From NCBI GenBank assembly GCA_044226655.1, contig JBGAGO010000002.1:496001-560000 (forward strand): 64,000 bases of DNA, given 5' to 3'. The notes beneath the pieces were generated by a model. That model searched no databases and was not told the DNA's origin. It was given only the letters and a program-made list of their open reading frames with translations. Shown one piece after another: positions 15,263 through 23,840 of this stretch (positions are counted from its first letter, which is position 1; every line of letters begins with the position of its first letter). This DNA is from JBEVOS01 sp044226655 (lineage in GTDB: Bacteria > Pseudomonadota > Alphaproteobacteria > Caulobacterales > Aquidulcibacteraceae). The position numbers were made by a program, and so were the translations under genes.

Positions 15263-17053
15263 CTACATCCGCTCCGGCGCGTCGATGCCGAGCAAATCCA
15301 GCGTGATCTCCAGCTGCCGCAGCACGGCGCCGGCGAGCGCCAGGCGCGAGGCGCGGAGGGCGGGGTTCGGTTCGGGCAGGATCGGGCAATGGGCGTAGAA
15401 GGCGGAGAAGGCTTGCGCGAGAGTGAACGCGTGCTCGGCCAGGAAGTGGGGCGCGCGTTTGTCATAGGCGGATTGGAGCGCGCCCTCGAAGGCGTCGAGC
15501 GCGAGCGCGAGGGTTTTTTCGGCGGGCGCTGCGATCTGGATCGGGCCGGCGCTGACGCCCTCCCCCGCGGCGCGGCGCAGGATCGATTTGATGCGCACGG
15601 CTTGATAGAGGAGGTACGGGCCGGTCTTGCCCTCGAACGTCATGAAGCGATCGAGATCGAACACGTAAGACGTGCCGCGGAAATTCATCAGGTCGGCGAA
15701 TTTGATCGCGGCGATGGCGACCTTGTGGGCGACGTCCTCGAACTCCTCCGGTGAGAAATCCTTGCCGATGTCCGCTTCGCGCAAACGCGCACGCGCCTTC
15801 TCGACGGCGCCGCCGATGAGATCGTTGAGCTTCAGGACGCCGCCGGCGCGCGTCTTGAACGGCTTGCCGTCGGCGCCGTTCATGGTGCCGAAGCCGATGT
15901 GTTCCAGCGCCTCGCGCGGCGCGTAGCCGGCCTTGGCGGCGGCGCGGAACACTTGCTCGAAATGATCCGCTTGGCGCTGATCGACGACGTAAAGATAGAG
16001 ATCGGGTTTCTGGCTGCGCGCGCGATCGACAATGGTCGCCAGATCGGTCGTGCCGTACATGGCCGAGCCTTCGGACGACACCACGAGCAGCGGATCGGGG
16101 AACGGCGCGACGATGGTCGAGCCATCGTCGAGCTTCTTCTTCCGCGTTTCGTTGGCGCCGGCGACGCGCAGGATGCGGGCGCCTTGATCGTCTTCGAGCA
16201 GATGCTTGGCGTCGAGATCGGCGATCATCTCGGGGATCAGCGGATCGGAATCGCTTTCGCCCTTCCAGAGATCGAAATCGACATTGAGCGCGGCGAAATC
16301 GCGCTTCTGCGCGGCCATGGAGACATCATGCATCGCCGTCCAGATTCGGCGATACGTGGGGTCGCCGCCTTGCAGCGCGGCGGTGGCTTTGCGGGCGCGG
16401 TCGCGGAACGCCTCGTCCTCGCGCGCCTTGGCGGCGGCGGCGGGATAGATGGCTTCGAGATCGTCGAGCGTCAGCGCTTTCAAACGCGCGGCGAGCTTCG
16501 CTTCGTCCGCGAAGCCGCCGAGCTCGTCCTGCAGCGAGACGATCATCAGGCCCATCTGAAAGCCCCAATCGCCGAAATGGGCGTCACCCCAGACCTCGTC
16601 GCCGCGGAAACGATAGAGGCGCTTGATGCTCTCGCCGATGATCGAGGCGCGCAGATGCCCGACATGCATGCCTTTGGCGACGTTGGGGCCGCCATAATCG
16701 ACGATCACGCGGCGCTTATGTTCGACCAGCGCGGCGCCGGCGCGCGGATCGTCCGCGATGGCTTGCGCGCGGGCGGCGGCTGCGCCCGGCGTGATCGTGA
16801 AGTTGAGGAAGCCCGGGCCAGCGACAGACGGCGTCAGCGCCAGATCAAGCGCGGTCCACGCCGCGGCGACGCTTTCGGCGACCTCCGGCGGCTTCTTGCC
16901 GATGGATTTGGCGACGGCGAGCGCGCCATTGCATTGAAATTCGCCGAGGTCGGCGCGGTCCGAGCGGCGCACATCGGCATGGCGCGCGTCGAGGCCGAGG
17001 TCTGTGAACACCGCGGCATTGGCGGCGGAAAGCGCGCTGGCGAGGTCTTTCAT
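15263..17053 (-). CDS. argS: Arginyl-tRNA synthetase
   Basis: A 596-residue class I aminoacyl-tRNA synthetase. Seen: the N-terminal tRNA D-loop-binding region, the HIGH-type signature HVGHLR preceded by DYGGPNVAKGM, the conserved FGDWG motif, and the C-terminal helical anticodon-binding (DALR) domain ending in LDLLGIDAPERM, which is typical of ArgS. Length and domain order are normal. Charges tRNA-Arg in the cytosol. Confidence 0.97.
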   Translation of the reverse strand: MKDLASALSAANAAVFTDLGLDARHADVRRSDRADLGEFQCNGALAVAKSIGKKPPEVAESVAAAWTALDLALTPSVAGPGFLNFTITPGAAAARAQAIADDPRAGAALVEHKRRVIVDYGGPNVAKGMHVGHLRASIIGESIKRLYRFRGDEVWGDAHFGDWGFQMGLMIVSLQDELGGFADEAKLAARLKALTLDDLEAIYPAAAAKAREDEAFRDRARKATAALQGGDPTYRRIWTAMHDVSMAAQKRDFAALNVDFDLWKGESDSDPLIPEMIADLDAKHLLEDDQGARILRVAGANETRKKKLDDGSTIVAPFPDPLLVVSSEGSAMYGTTDLATIVDRARSQKPDLYLYVVDQRQADHFEQVFRAAAKAGYAPREALEHIGFGTMNGADGKPFKTRAGGVLKLNDLIGGAVEKARARLREADIGKDFSPEEFEDVAHKVAIAAIKFADLMNFRGTSYVFDLDRFMTFEGKTGPYLLYQAVRIKSILRRAAGEGVSAGPIQIAAPAEKTLALALDAFEGALQSAYDKRAPHFLAEHAFTLAQAFSAFYAHCPILPEPNPALRASRLALAGAVLRQLEITLDLLGIDAPERM

Positions 17054-17102
17054 GAGGATGCGGACTTGGCGCGCACGCCGCCCAAGGTCAAGCGAGGCGG
17101 CG

Positions 17103-17672
17103 CTAGAGCCTGCGGCCGACGAGACGCTCGATGAACGCCTCCGCGGGGAACCACAACACCGTCACGAGGAGGCCCAGGCCGAGGTTCAACGGCGAGGGCA
17201 TGCGGAAGGTGAAGCGTCCATCCTGCGGGAGCCCAAACCAGATCACGAAGACGATCGCGAAAAACACCAACCGCAGCGGGAGTTTTGCGAAATAGGATTT
17301 GACGCGCAGCGACAGCGGCGCTGACGGCACGCGCACGCCAAACATCGCCTGCCACGGCCCCATGGGCGCAGGTGCGCCCGTCGCGCCTCCGCCGCCCGCG
17401 CCGGGCGCGTAGCCATACCGAACGCCCGAGTTCGACAAGCCGCCGCTAGCGCCTTCGTAGCGCGGGGGCGAACCGTCGGCCCCGCCGCCGCGCGTGATCT
17501 CTAATCCGGTGATGTCGCGCGCCTTGCCGAACATATCGAACGAGTGGATTTGCCCGGGCGTCGCGCCATGCAGGCTCGGATCGACTGGCGTTCCAAACGC
17601 ATTGACGATCGAGCCATCCAGCCGGCGGCGATGGCCGCCGCCGATGTCTACGCCTTCGTCGTCGCTGCTCAT
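17103..17672 (-). CDS. Hypothetical membrane protein
   Basis: A 189-residue protein: a Gly-rich, apparently disordered N-terminal half (SNSGVRYGYAPGAGGGGATG) followed by two membrane helices near the C-terminus (LPLRLVFFAIVFVIWFGLP and LNLGLGLLVTVLWFPAEAF). Its ATG at 17672 overlaps the stop of the upstream lipoprotein gene (ATGA), so the two are co-translated. No family recognised. Inference: the cytoplasmic-facing Gly-rich part may bind a partner; nothing more can be said. Confidence 0.65.
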   Translation of the reverse strand: MSSDDEGVDIGGGHRRRLDGSIVNAFGTPVDPSLHGATPGQIHSFDMFGKARDITGLEITRGGGADGSPPRYEGASGGLSNSGVRYGYAPGAGGGGATGAPAPMGPWQAMFGVRVPSAPLSLRVKSYFAKLPLRLVFFAIVFVIWFGLPQDGRFTFRMPSPLNLGLGLLVTVLWFPAEAFIERLVGRRL

Positions 17673-18376
17673 CGCGGCGCGCCCGTCTGCCCGGTCTGAT
17701 CTGTCTGAGCGCCCTGCGCGTTGGCCGGCGAATCGACGCGGAAGCGCTTGCCGTCGCGGTTGAACTGGAGCTCGGACGGCGTCAGCTCGAAGCCGACCAG
17801 GATTTCGAAATTCTCGCCCGACACGGTTTCGTTGGCGCGCGGGATGACGATTTCCTGGATGTGCTCCGTCGTCGTCACGACGCTCGCGCCGTTCGGGAAA
17901 CGGGCCTCGACATCGAAATATTGCTTCTCGATGGGGGCGACGCCGCGGCGGGTGACGGCCACCCAATAGCGGTAGGTCTTGGCCTCGGCGGTGGCGGCCG
18001 GGCCGCGGCCGAACGCCATGTCGATCTCGATGGCCATGCGGATCGGATCGGCGCCGACATAGCGGCACAGACCCCGCACGCCGCGCATTTCGCCGGTGAA
18101 GGCGATGTTGGCGTAGCGCTCCTGGCCCGGCTGCTGGAATTCAACCAGGCGGGAGCTGTCATAAAGCACGCCCATCAGCGGGCACGGGCCGGCATTGGGG
18201 CGGTTGTCGCCCTGGCCCAGCATACGCCCGAGCCAGCCGCCATCGCCGGTCTGGGCGCGGGCGTCGGCCGGGCGGTTGACGCCCTCGGGATCGAGTTCGA
18301 CCGGGTGGCTCGTTCGCCCGCCGCACGCAGCCAGCAGGCCAAGCGACAGCGCGATCAGAACGTTGGATAGGCGCAT
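17669..18376 (-). CDS. Putative lipoprotein
   Basis: A 235-residue protein from ATG 18376, with a lipoprotein signal peptide and lipobox LLAAC (Cys18). The remainder is a soluble beta-rich domain with GVRGLCRYVGADP and YRYWVAVTRRGVAPIEKQYFD. The upstream open frame is ignored because the signal peptide fixes the start. It overlaps the following membrane-protein gene by 4 bases, suggesting a two-gene envelope operon. Likely sits in the outer or inner membrane facing the periplasm; function unknown. Confidence 0.7.
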   Translation of the reverse strand: MRLSNVLIALSLGLLAACGGRTSHPVELDPEGVNRPADARAQTGDGGWLGRMLGQGDNRPNAGPCPLMGVLYDSSRLVEFQQPGQERYANIAFTGEMRGVRGLCRYVGADPIRMAIEIDMAFGRGPAATAEAKTYRYWVAVTRRGVAPIEKQYFDVEARFPNGASVVTTTEHIQEIVIPRANETVSGENFEILVGFELTPSELQFNRDGKRFRVDSPANAQGAQTDQTGQTGAPR

Positions 18377-18483
18377 CGATCCCCTCGTGACGGCTCCGCC
18401 GCCTTGGGGCGAAGCGCGAAGGCTGGTACCACGGCCCTGCGCGCCGCCCAAGCGCGCGCTACCGTTGTGCGCACAGCTCCCGA

Positions 18484-19437
18484 ATGGCTCCCCCCCGCCC
18501 CCCTTTGACGGTCCTTTTGGCCAGCCCGCGCGGCTTCTGCGCCGGGGTGGACCGGGCCATCCAGATCGTGGAGGGCGCGCTGGCGAAATGGGGGCGGCCG
18601 GTGTTCGTGCGCCACGAGATCGTCCACAACAAACATGTCGTGGAGCGGCTCGAAGCCATGGGCGCGGTGTTCGTGGAAGAGCTGGACGAATGCCCGGATG
18701 ATCGGCCGGTCGTGTTCTCCGCACATGGCGTGCCGAAATCGGTGCCGGCGGCGGCGAAGGCGCGCCATCTCATCTATGTCGACGCCACCTGCCCGCTGGT
18801 CTCCAAAGTCCATGTCGAAGCCGAGCGGCTGGCGAACCAGGGCCGCGAACTGGTGCTGATCGGGCACGCAGGCCATCCCGAAGTGGTCGGCACGATGGGG
18901 CAATTGCCGGAGGGCGAGATCAGCCTGATCGAATCCGTGGAGGACGCGGCGCGCTTTCAGCCGCGCGATCCGTCACGGCTGGCGTTTCTCACGCAGACGA
19001 CGCTTTCGGTCGATGACACCGCTGAAATTGTCGCGACCTTGCAGCGCCGCTTTCCCGGCATCGCCGCGCCGCACAAGGAAGACATCTGCTACGCCACCAC
19101 CAATCGGCAGGACGCCGTGAAGGCGATGGCGGCGCGCGCCGACCTCGTGCTCGTGATCGGCTCGCCGAAATCCTCGAATTCGGTGCGCCTCGCCGAAGTG
19201 GCGCGGCGCGCTGGCGCGAAGGATGCGCGGCTGATCGCATCGGCCGAGGATTTGGATTGGGCCTGGCTTGAACGCGCGCGCGTCGTCGGCGTGACGGCGG
19301 GCGCCAGCGCGCCGGAGGATCTGGTCGAAGGGCTGCTGACGGCGCTGGCGGGACGGTTCGAAATTGCGATCGAGAATGTGCGCGTGGTCGATGAGAACGT
19401 GACGTTCAAACTGCCGCGCGTGTTGAGCGACGCGTGA
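18484..19437 (+). CDS. ispH: 4-hydroxy-3-methylbut-2-enyl diphosphate reductase
   Basis: A 317-residue IspH (LytB). The three iron-sulfur cysteines are in place: Cys19 (PRGFCAGV), Cys103 (DATCPLV) and Cys202 (DICYATTNRQ), together with the conserved HGV and GH motifs. It catalyses the last step of the MEP pathway, giving IPP and DMAPP. It heads the ispH-thrB-rnhA block common in alphaproteobacteria. No clear ribosome binding site precedes the ATG. Confidence 0.97.
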   Translation: MAPPRPPLTVLLASPRGFCAGVDRAIQIVEGALAKWGRPVFVRHEIVHNKHVVERLEAMGAVFVEELDECPDDRPVVFSAHGVPKSVPAAAKARHLIYVDATCPLVSKVHVEAERLANQGRELVLIGHAGHPEVVGTMGQLPEGEISLIESVEDAARFQPRDPSRLAFLTQTTLSVDDTAEIVATLQRRFPGIAAPHKEDICYATTNRQDAVKAMAARADLVLVIGSPKSSNSVRLAEVARRAGAKDARLIASAEDLDWAWLERARVVGVTAGASAPEDLVEGLLTALAGRFEIAIENVRVVDENVTFKLPRVLSDA

Positions 19438-19453
19438 AGGCGATTGCGCTGGC

Positions 19454-19575
19454 CGCCCCCTCCCCCCAACGGGGGGAGGGTGGGGAGGGGGGGCGTCCAG
19501 AACGACGCGCAACGGCGCCGTTTGCGCCACATCCTGCACGCCCCCTCCCCCTGCCCCCGCCCCCAGGGGCGGGGG
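19454..19575. repeat. Intergenic G/C palindrome, type F
   Basis: A dyad of about 120 bp between ispH and thrB with ends CCCCCTCCCC.../...GGGGCGGGGG and an internal GGGGAGGGGG...CCCCCTCCCC pair. It belongs to the same general class as the type A-E elements (C-rich outer arm, variable centre, G-rich complement) but with different arm sequence. Confidence 0.7.
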
Positions 19576-19591
19576 TTCAAGGGCGGCGCTG

Positions 19592-20548
19592 ATGGCGGTC
19601 TACACCGATCTCACCGATAGCGAACTCGGCGCGCTCATCGATGCGTTCGATCTGGGCGCGCCGCTCGCGTTCAAAGGCATCGCGGAAGGCGTGTCGAACT
19701 CGAACTTTCTCTTGGAGACGGCGCGCGGGCGCTTCGTGCTGACGATTTTCGAGCGGCGCTTCGTGGAGAGCGAATTGCCGTTCTTCATGCAGGTGATGGA
19801 GCGCTGCGCGGAGAAAGGCTTTCCCGCGCCGCGCCCGATGCATGCGAAGGGCGGCGGCTTTCTGGCGCACACGCATGGCAAGCCGGCCTGTGTGGTCACC
19901 TGGCTCAAGGGCGTCTCGCCGAAGACGCCGACGCTGGCGCATTGCCGCGCCATCGGCGAGGGGCTGGCGCGCCTGCATGAAGCGCTGAGCGGCCTCAACG
20001 CGACGCGCGCCAATGGGCTCGGGCCCGCGTCGTGGCGCGCGATGATCGAACCGCGTACGGCGCTGGCGGATTATCTCAGGCCCGGGCTGGCGGCTTTGGT
20101 GGAGGGCGATCTGGCGGCGGTGCGCGCTTGGCCGACCGAGCTGCCGCGCGGGATCATTCACGCGGATTGGTTTCCAGACAACGCGCTGTTCGTCGGCAAT
20201 GAGCTCTCCGGCGCGATCGATTTCTATTTCGCGTGCGAGGATTTCCTCGCTTACGATCTGGCGGTGTGCGTCAACGCGTGGTGTTTCGATGCGAACCACG
20301 TCTTCGATCTCGATAAGGGCGAAGCGATGATCGCCGCCTATGAGCGCGTGCGGCGCTTGACGGAGGAAGAGCGCGCCGCCTTCCCCATACTGGCGCGCGG
20401 CGCCGCGCTGCGCTTCTTCGCGACGCGGCTCGCCGATTGGGCCGACACGCCCCAAGGCGCGCTCGTGCGCCCCAAGGACCCGCTGGAATATGCAGACAAG
20501 CTGGCGTTTCATCGGACCGCGCGGAGCGTGAAGGATTATGGGGGATAG
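19592..20548 (+). CDS. thrB: Homoserine kinase
   Basis: A 318-residue homoserine kinase of the ThrB2 type, which has the aminoglycoside phosphotransferase-like fold and is usual in alphaproteobacteria. Seen: GVSNSNFLLET in the N-lobe, the catalytic-loop motif HADWFPDN and IDFYFACEDFLAYDLA. It phosphorylates homoserine for threonine synthesis; the matching thrC lies at 30-32 kb. The C-terminus overlaps the next gene by 11 bases. Confidence 0.95.
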   Translation: MAVYTDLTDSELGALIDAFDLGAPLAFKGIAEGVSNSNFLLETARGRFVLTIFERRFVESELPFFMQVMERCAEKGFPAPRPMHAKGGGFLAHTHGKPACVVTWLKGVSPKTPTLAHCRAIGEGLARLHEALSGLNATRANGLGPASWRAMIEPRTALADYLRPGLAALVEGDLAAVRAWPTELPRGIIHADWFPDNALFVGNELSGAIDFYFACEDFLAYDLAVCVNAWCFDANHVFDLDKGEAMIAAYERVRRLTEEERAAFPILARGAALRFFATRLADWADTPQGALVRPKDPLEYADKLAFHRTARSVKDYGG

Positions 20549-20981
20549 TCCATCTCGCATGCGCCGGGTGCAAAGCCAGTTCGCCGGCATGTGGGGGAGC
20601 ATCCTTTCGCTCCTTGCTGTTGCGACGATCTGCCTCGCTCTCTACGAGGTGTTCGGGCCACAGGGCTGGTTCCCCAATCCCATTCTGCGCGAGATCAGCA
20701 TCGCAACCGCAGCCGGTGGACTTTTTGGCGTAGGCGGCGCGCATAATTTGCGCCTCTTGTTCATTCGATGGCGGTGGACGTCGCGATCGACCTTTGGCTG
20801 GCTTGGCGCACTCGTCGGTTTTGTGCCGGCTTTCTTTGCGATCGTAGTGCAGCCGGTTTGGGTCGGTATCGTCTGCTCCGCCGTCGCCATTCTGTCGTCT
20901 GTCGCCGCGTCGCTCATCTCTTGGTGGATGTCGCGACCAGATATCGAAGCCGCGCAATTGGAAATGGATCGTGTCGAGTAA
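20538..20981 (+). CDS. Hypothetical membrane protein
   Basis: A 147-residue protein with four predicted helices (about residues 21-40, 54-70, 85-105 and 108-128). It is less GC-rich than thrB and rnhA. It overlaps thrB at its start and the next gene at its end. thrB and rnhA are usually adjacent in related genomes (from memory), so this gene and the following one look like an insertion. No family recognised. Confidence 0.6.
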   Translation: MGDSPSRMRRVQSQFAGMWGSILSLLAVATICLALYEVFGPQGWFPNPILREISIATAAGGLFGVGGAHNLRLLFIRWRWTSRSTFGWLGALVGFVPAFFAIVVQPVWVGIVCSAVAILSSVAASLISWWMSRPDIEAAQLEMDRVE

Positions 20982-21429
20982 GTCGGCGCTTGCGTTCTCG
21001 GCAGTCCTTATCGGCGCCACCATCACTGTCGTCGCGACGACACTCGCGATATTTCTGTTTCTCGCTCTGGCGAACCACACGCTTCAGCTTCCGTTCGACG
21101 CGTCCAATTTGAGCGCCATCCAAATTTACCTCATGGCGACCTGGGTCGTCGTCACCCCCTTTGCGGTAGGCGTCGGCCTAGTCTGCCATGTGATCCTGAT
21201 GGCTCAGCGACGAACCAAATTGCTCCACTACATGTACACGGGCGCGTTGGCCGGCGCCGTTACAACGATCTGCATGAGCTTTACAATTGCCTACGCGCCG
21301 CTCGGCGCGATTATCGGCGGCGCAACGGCCGCCATCGCTTGGCTCATCCGCCGGCCGGATCGCGACGCGACCTCTTCAGTCATTCCGGACAGCGCCTCTG
21401 ATCGCGCTTCAGCGCGATCAGACTCTTAG
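20971..21429 (+). CDS. Hypothetical membrane protein with repeat-encoded tail
   Basis: A 152-residue protein from a GTG start that overlaps the preceding stop. Three or four membrane helices are visible (about 5-30, 48-70, 80-100 and 104-125). The last about 20 residues (SSVIPDSASDRASARSDS) are encoded by the left arm of the GTCATTCCGG palindrome at 21377-21529, so the element has replaced or extended the original C-terminus. Paired with the preceding membrane gene; family unknown. Confidence 0.6.
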   Translation: MSSKSALAFSAVLIGATITVVATTLAIFLFLALANHTLQLPFDASNLSAIQIYLMATWVVVTPFAVGVGLVCHVILMAQRRTKLLHYMYTGALAGAVTTICMSFTIAYAPLGAIIGGATAAIAWLIRRPDRDATSSVIPDSASDRASARSDS

Positions 21430-21529
21430 AGCCGAAATCGCGCTCGCTCGATTTCGGGTGCTGATCCGGAACCCAGGGGCAAACGCAGCGCGCGCGGCCC
21501 CTGGGTTCCGGGGGGGCGCGATGACTGCG
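21377..21529. repeat. GTCATTCCGG palindrome, type G (copy 2)
   Basis: A 153-bp element opening with CAGTCATTCCGG and closing with ATGACTGCGG. It holds three nested perfect hairpins: TGATCGCGCT/AGCGCGATCA, CCGAAATCG/CGATTTCGG and AACCCAGGGGC/GCCCCTGGGTT. It overlaps the 3' end of the preceding CDS. Confidence 0.85.
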
Positions 21530-21587
21530 GCGGAAGCCAATACGCGATCTGCTTTTCTCGCGCCGTGAATCCCCCAATATCGCGTCC

Positions 21588-22025
21588 ATGAGCGAGATCG
21601 TTGAGATTTGGACGGATGGGGCGTGCAGCGGGAACCCTGGGCCGGGCGGCTGGGGGGCGGTGCTGAAATTCGGCGATGCGGAAAAGGACATTTCCGGCGG
21701 CGAGCGCGCGACCACCAACAATAGGATGGAATTGATGGGCGCCATCGAAGCGCTCAACGCGCTCAAAAAGCCGACGCGCGTGCGGCTCCACACCGACAGC
21801 CAATATGTGAAGAACGGCATCACGCAATGGATTCACAATTGGAAGAAGCGCGGTTGGAAGACCGCTGACAATAAGCCGGTGAAAAACGCCGAACTCTGGC
21901 AGGCGCTCGAAGCGGCCGCGTCGCGCCATCAGATCGAATGGAAATGGGTGCGCGGCCATGATGGCGACGTGATGAACGAGCGCGCCGATGCGCTGGCGCG
22001 CGCGGCGATCACGACGCTGCGGTGA
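21588..22025 (+). CDS. rnhA: Ribonuclease HI
   Basis: A 145-residue RNase HI with all catalytic residues: Asp10, Glu48, Asp70, His124 and Asp134 (in TDGACSGNPG, NNRMELMG, HTDSQYVKNG, GHDGD and NERAD). It degrades RNA in RNA:DNA hybrids. The length is normal for type 1 RNase HI without a hybrid-binding domain. It terminates the ispH-thrB-rnhA block. Confidence 0.97.
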   Translation: MSEIVEIWTDGACSGNPGPGGWGAVLKFGDAEKDISGGERATTNNRMELMGAIEALNALKKPTRVRLHTDSQYVKNGITQWIHNWKKRGWKTADNKPVKNAELWQALEAAASRHQIEWKWVRGHDGDVMNERADALARAAITTLR

Positions 22026-22030
22026 GCTCC

Positions 22031-22163
22031 ACCTATTCCCGGGGCGGCGCGAAGCGATGCGCCCGGGACCCATAAGCGTAGCGACAACCGGAGGCTGCGC
22101 GTAATCTTCTATTCCTACGCCTATGGGTCCCGGACTGCGCCTTTGGCGCATCCGGGAATGGGT
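22031..22163. repeat. Intergenic palindrome, type H
   Basis: A dyad of about 130 bp between rnhA and the DUF6265 gene. Outer arms are CTATTCCCGGGG.../...ATCCGGGAATGG; inner arms are GGGACCCATAAGCGTAG/CTACGCCTATGGGTCCC (one mismatch). No second copy in this window. Confidence 0.75.
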
Positions 22164-22196
22164 TGACGCGTGTGCACGCAAGGCGTCCGTTGAAGC

Positions 22197-22650
22197 ATGC
22201 GCGCCCTCCTCTTTCTCTTCTTCGCCTTGCCCACGCTGGCGTCGGCGCAGAGCCTGCCCGATCTCTCTTGGCTGAAGGGCTGCTGGCGCTTGCAGCAGGG
22301 CGACACCGTGATCACGGAGGTGTGGTCGGCGCCGCCGATGGGCGTGATGCTGGGCTACGCCTATACGATGCGCGGCGGCGTGCTGACGGAATGGGAGCAG
22401 ACGCGCATCCAAATCGCCGATGGCGTTCCGACCTTTATGGCGATGCCCGGCGGGCGGGCGCAGACGCCCGTTCGCGATGGTGGAGAGCGGGCCGCGTATG
22501 ATCGCTTTCGCCAACCCGGCGCACGATTTTCCGCAGCGCGTTGAATACACGCGCGACGGCGATCGGCTGACGGCGCGCGTTTCCGCGGGCGAGGACGTCA
22601 TCGCGTTTCCTTACCGCCGAATCTCCTGCGCTGGCGCGCTACGCCCCTAG
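22197..22650 (+). pseudogene. DUF6265 family protein, frameshifted
   Basis: The first frame (22197 on) gives a signal peptide then SLPDLSWLKGCWRLQQGDT and GVLTEWEQTRIQIADG, typical of DUF6265. At about 22470 it loses homology. Dropping one G there (CAGACGCCCgTTCGCG) restores TPFAMVESG followed by FANPAHDFPQRVEYTRDGD in the second frame, up to a stop at 22650. So a single-base insertion splits an otherwise complete gene of about 150 codons. It could be a true recent lesion or a sequencing indel in a C/G-rich spot. Function of DUF6265 unknown. Confidence 0.75.
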
Positions 22651-22671
22651 GGGGAGTTGACAACAGATTTA

Positions 22672-22706
22672 GTTTAACGTTGAACGATGATAGTTCGACG
22701 TTAAAC
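22672..22706. promoter_or_regulatory. Putative MarR-type operator for the nitroreductase-marR operon
   Basis: GTTTAACGTTGAAC - 7 bp - GTTCGACGTTAAAC: two 14-bp arms matching at 13 of 14 positions, ending 9 bp before the nitroreductase ATG (22716). A TTGACA hexamer at 22657-22662 would serve as the -35 box, placing the dyad over the -10 region and transcript start. The second gene of the operon encodes a MarR regulator, the obvious candidate ligand. Binding is inferred. Confidence 0.7.
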
Positions 22707-22715
22707 GAGATCGCC

Positions 22716-23840
22716 ATGCTGTCGCGTCGCCATGTTCTGACCCTGCTCGCCGCCGCGCCGGTTTTGCCGTCCTGCGCGGGCCAAAGCCTGCCCGATCCAG
22801 TCGCGGCCTGGCGCCATCCGGGCGCGGGGGAACGCGATCCGCGCCGCTATGCGCTGGCGCACGCGATCCTGGCGCCCAATCCGCACAACCGGCAGCCCTG
22901 GCTGGTCGATCTGGTCGGCGCCGACGAGATCGCGCTCTATCCCGATGTCACGCGCCTGTTGCCGGAAACCGATCCCTTCAATCGTCAAATCACGGTCGGC
23001 TGCGGCGCGTTTCTCGAACTGCTGTCGATCGCCGCGGCCGAGCGTGGCCTCGTTGCGCAAATCACGCCCTTCCCTGAAGGCGAGCCTCAGCCGCATCTCG
23101 ATCAGCGCCCGTTCGCGCATGTGAAGCTCACGCCGGGCAGCGCGCGCGATCCGCTGTTCGCGGCGATCCTGGCGCGGCGCACCAATCGCAAACCGTATGA
23201 AGCGCGCGCGGTGCCGGAAGCGGATTTAGAGGCGCTGGCGCAGAGCGCGGCGGCGCCCGGCCTGCGCACGGCATGGGCGAATGGCGGCCAAACCTTGGCG
23301 GCGCTGCGCGATCTGGCGTGGGAAGGCGTCGATCTCGAAGCGCACACGCCGCACGCGCACCAGGAGACGGCGCGCCTCTTGCGCGTCGGCCATGCCGAGA
23401 TCGCCACCCATCGCGACGGCATCGCCATCGAAGGGCCGATGATCGAACTCGCCAAGGCGCTCGGTCTTGTCACGCCCGAGGTGCTGGCCAATCCCGATCA
23501 CCGCTTCACCAAGCCGTCGCTCGATGCGTGGCGCCCGCTGGCGGAGGACGCGCCGGTGTTCTTCTGGCTGACCAGCGCCGACAACACACGCGCGGCCCAG
23601 ATCGCAGCGGGGCGCGCTTATGCGCGGCTCAATCTGACAGCAACCGCGCGCGGGCTGGCGATGCATCCGTTCAGTCAGAGCTTGCAGGAATATCCCGAGA
23701 TGGCGCGCACCTATGCCGAGATGGAGCGATTGACCGGCGCGCAGCCGGGCGAACGCGTGCAGATGCTGGTGCGGGTGGGGTATGGACCCGCCATCCCGCC
23801 GGCGCCGCGCCGGGGGCTCGAGGATCAGATGCGCGCATGA
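22716..23840 (+). CDS. Acg-like nitroreductase-family protein, TAT/lipoprotein signal
   Basis: A 374-residue protein of the Acg-type nitroreductase-like group (two degenerate FMN-binding nitroreductase halves). The N-terminus (MLSRRHVLTLLAAAPVLPSC) has a twin-arginine-like RR and a possible lipobox. Seen: APNPHNRQPW (nitroreductase nucleotide-proximal motif), RRTNRKPY and GLAMHPFSQSLQEYPEM. The ATG at 22716 directly follows the palindromic operator, which supports this start. It overlaps marR by 4 bases (ATGA). Expected role: flavin-linked reduction or flavin sequestration under stress; substrate unknown. Confidence 0.8.
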   Translation: MLSRRHVLTLLAAAPVLPSCAGQSLPDPVAAWRHPGAGERDPRRYALAHAILAPNPHNRQPWLVDLVGADEIALYPDVTRLLPETDPFNRQITVGCGAFLELLSIAAAERGLVAQITPFPEGEPQPHLDQRPFAHVKLTPGSARDPLFAAILARRTNRKPYEARAVPEADLEALAQSAAAPGLRTAWANGGQTLAALRDLAWEGVDLEAHTPHAHQETARLLRVGHAEIATHRDGIAIEGPMIELAKALGLVTPEVLANPDHRFTKPSLDAWRPLAEDAPVFFWLTSADNTRAAQIAAGRAYARLNLTATARGLAMHPFSQSLQEYPEMARTYAEMERLTGAQPGERVQMLVRVGYGPAIPPAPRRGLEDQMRA

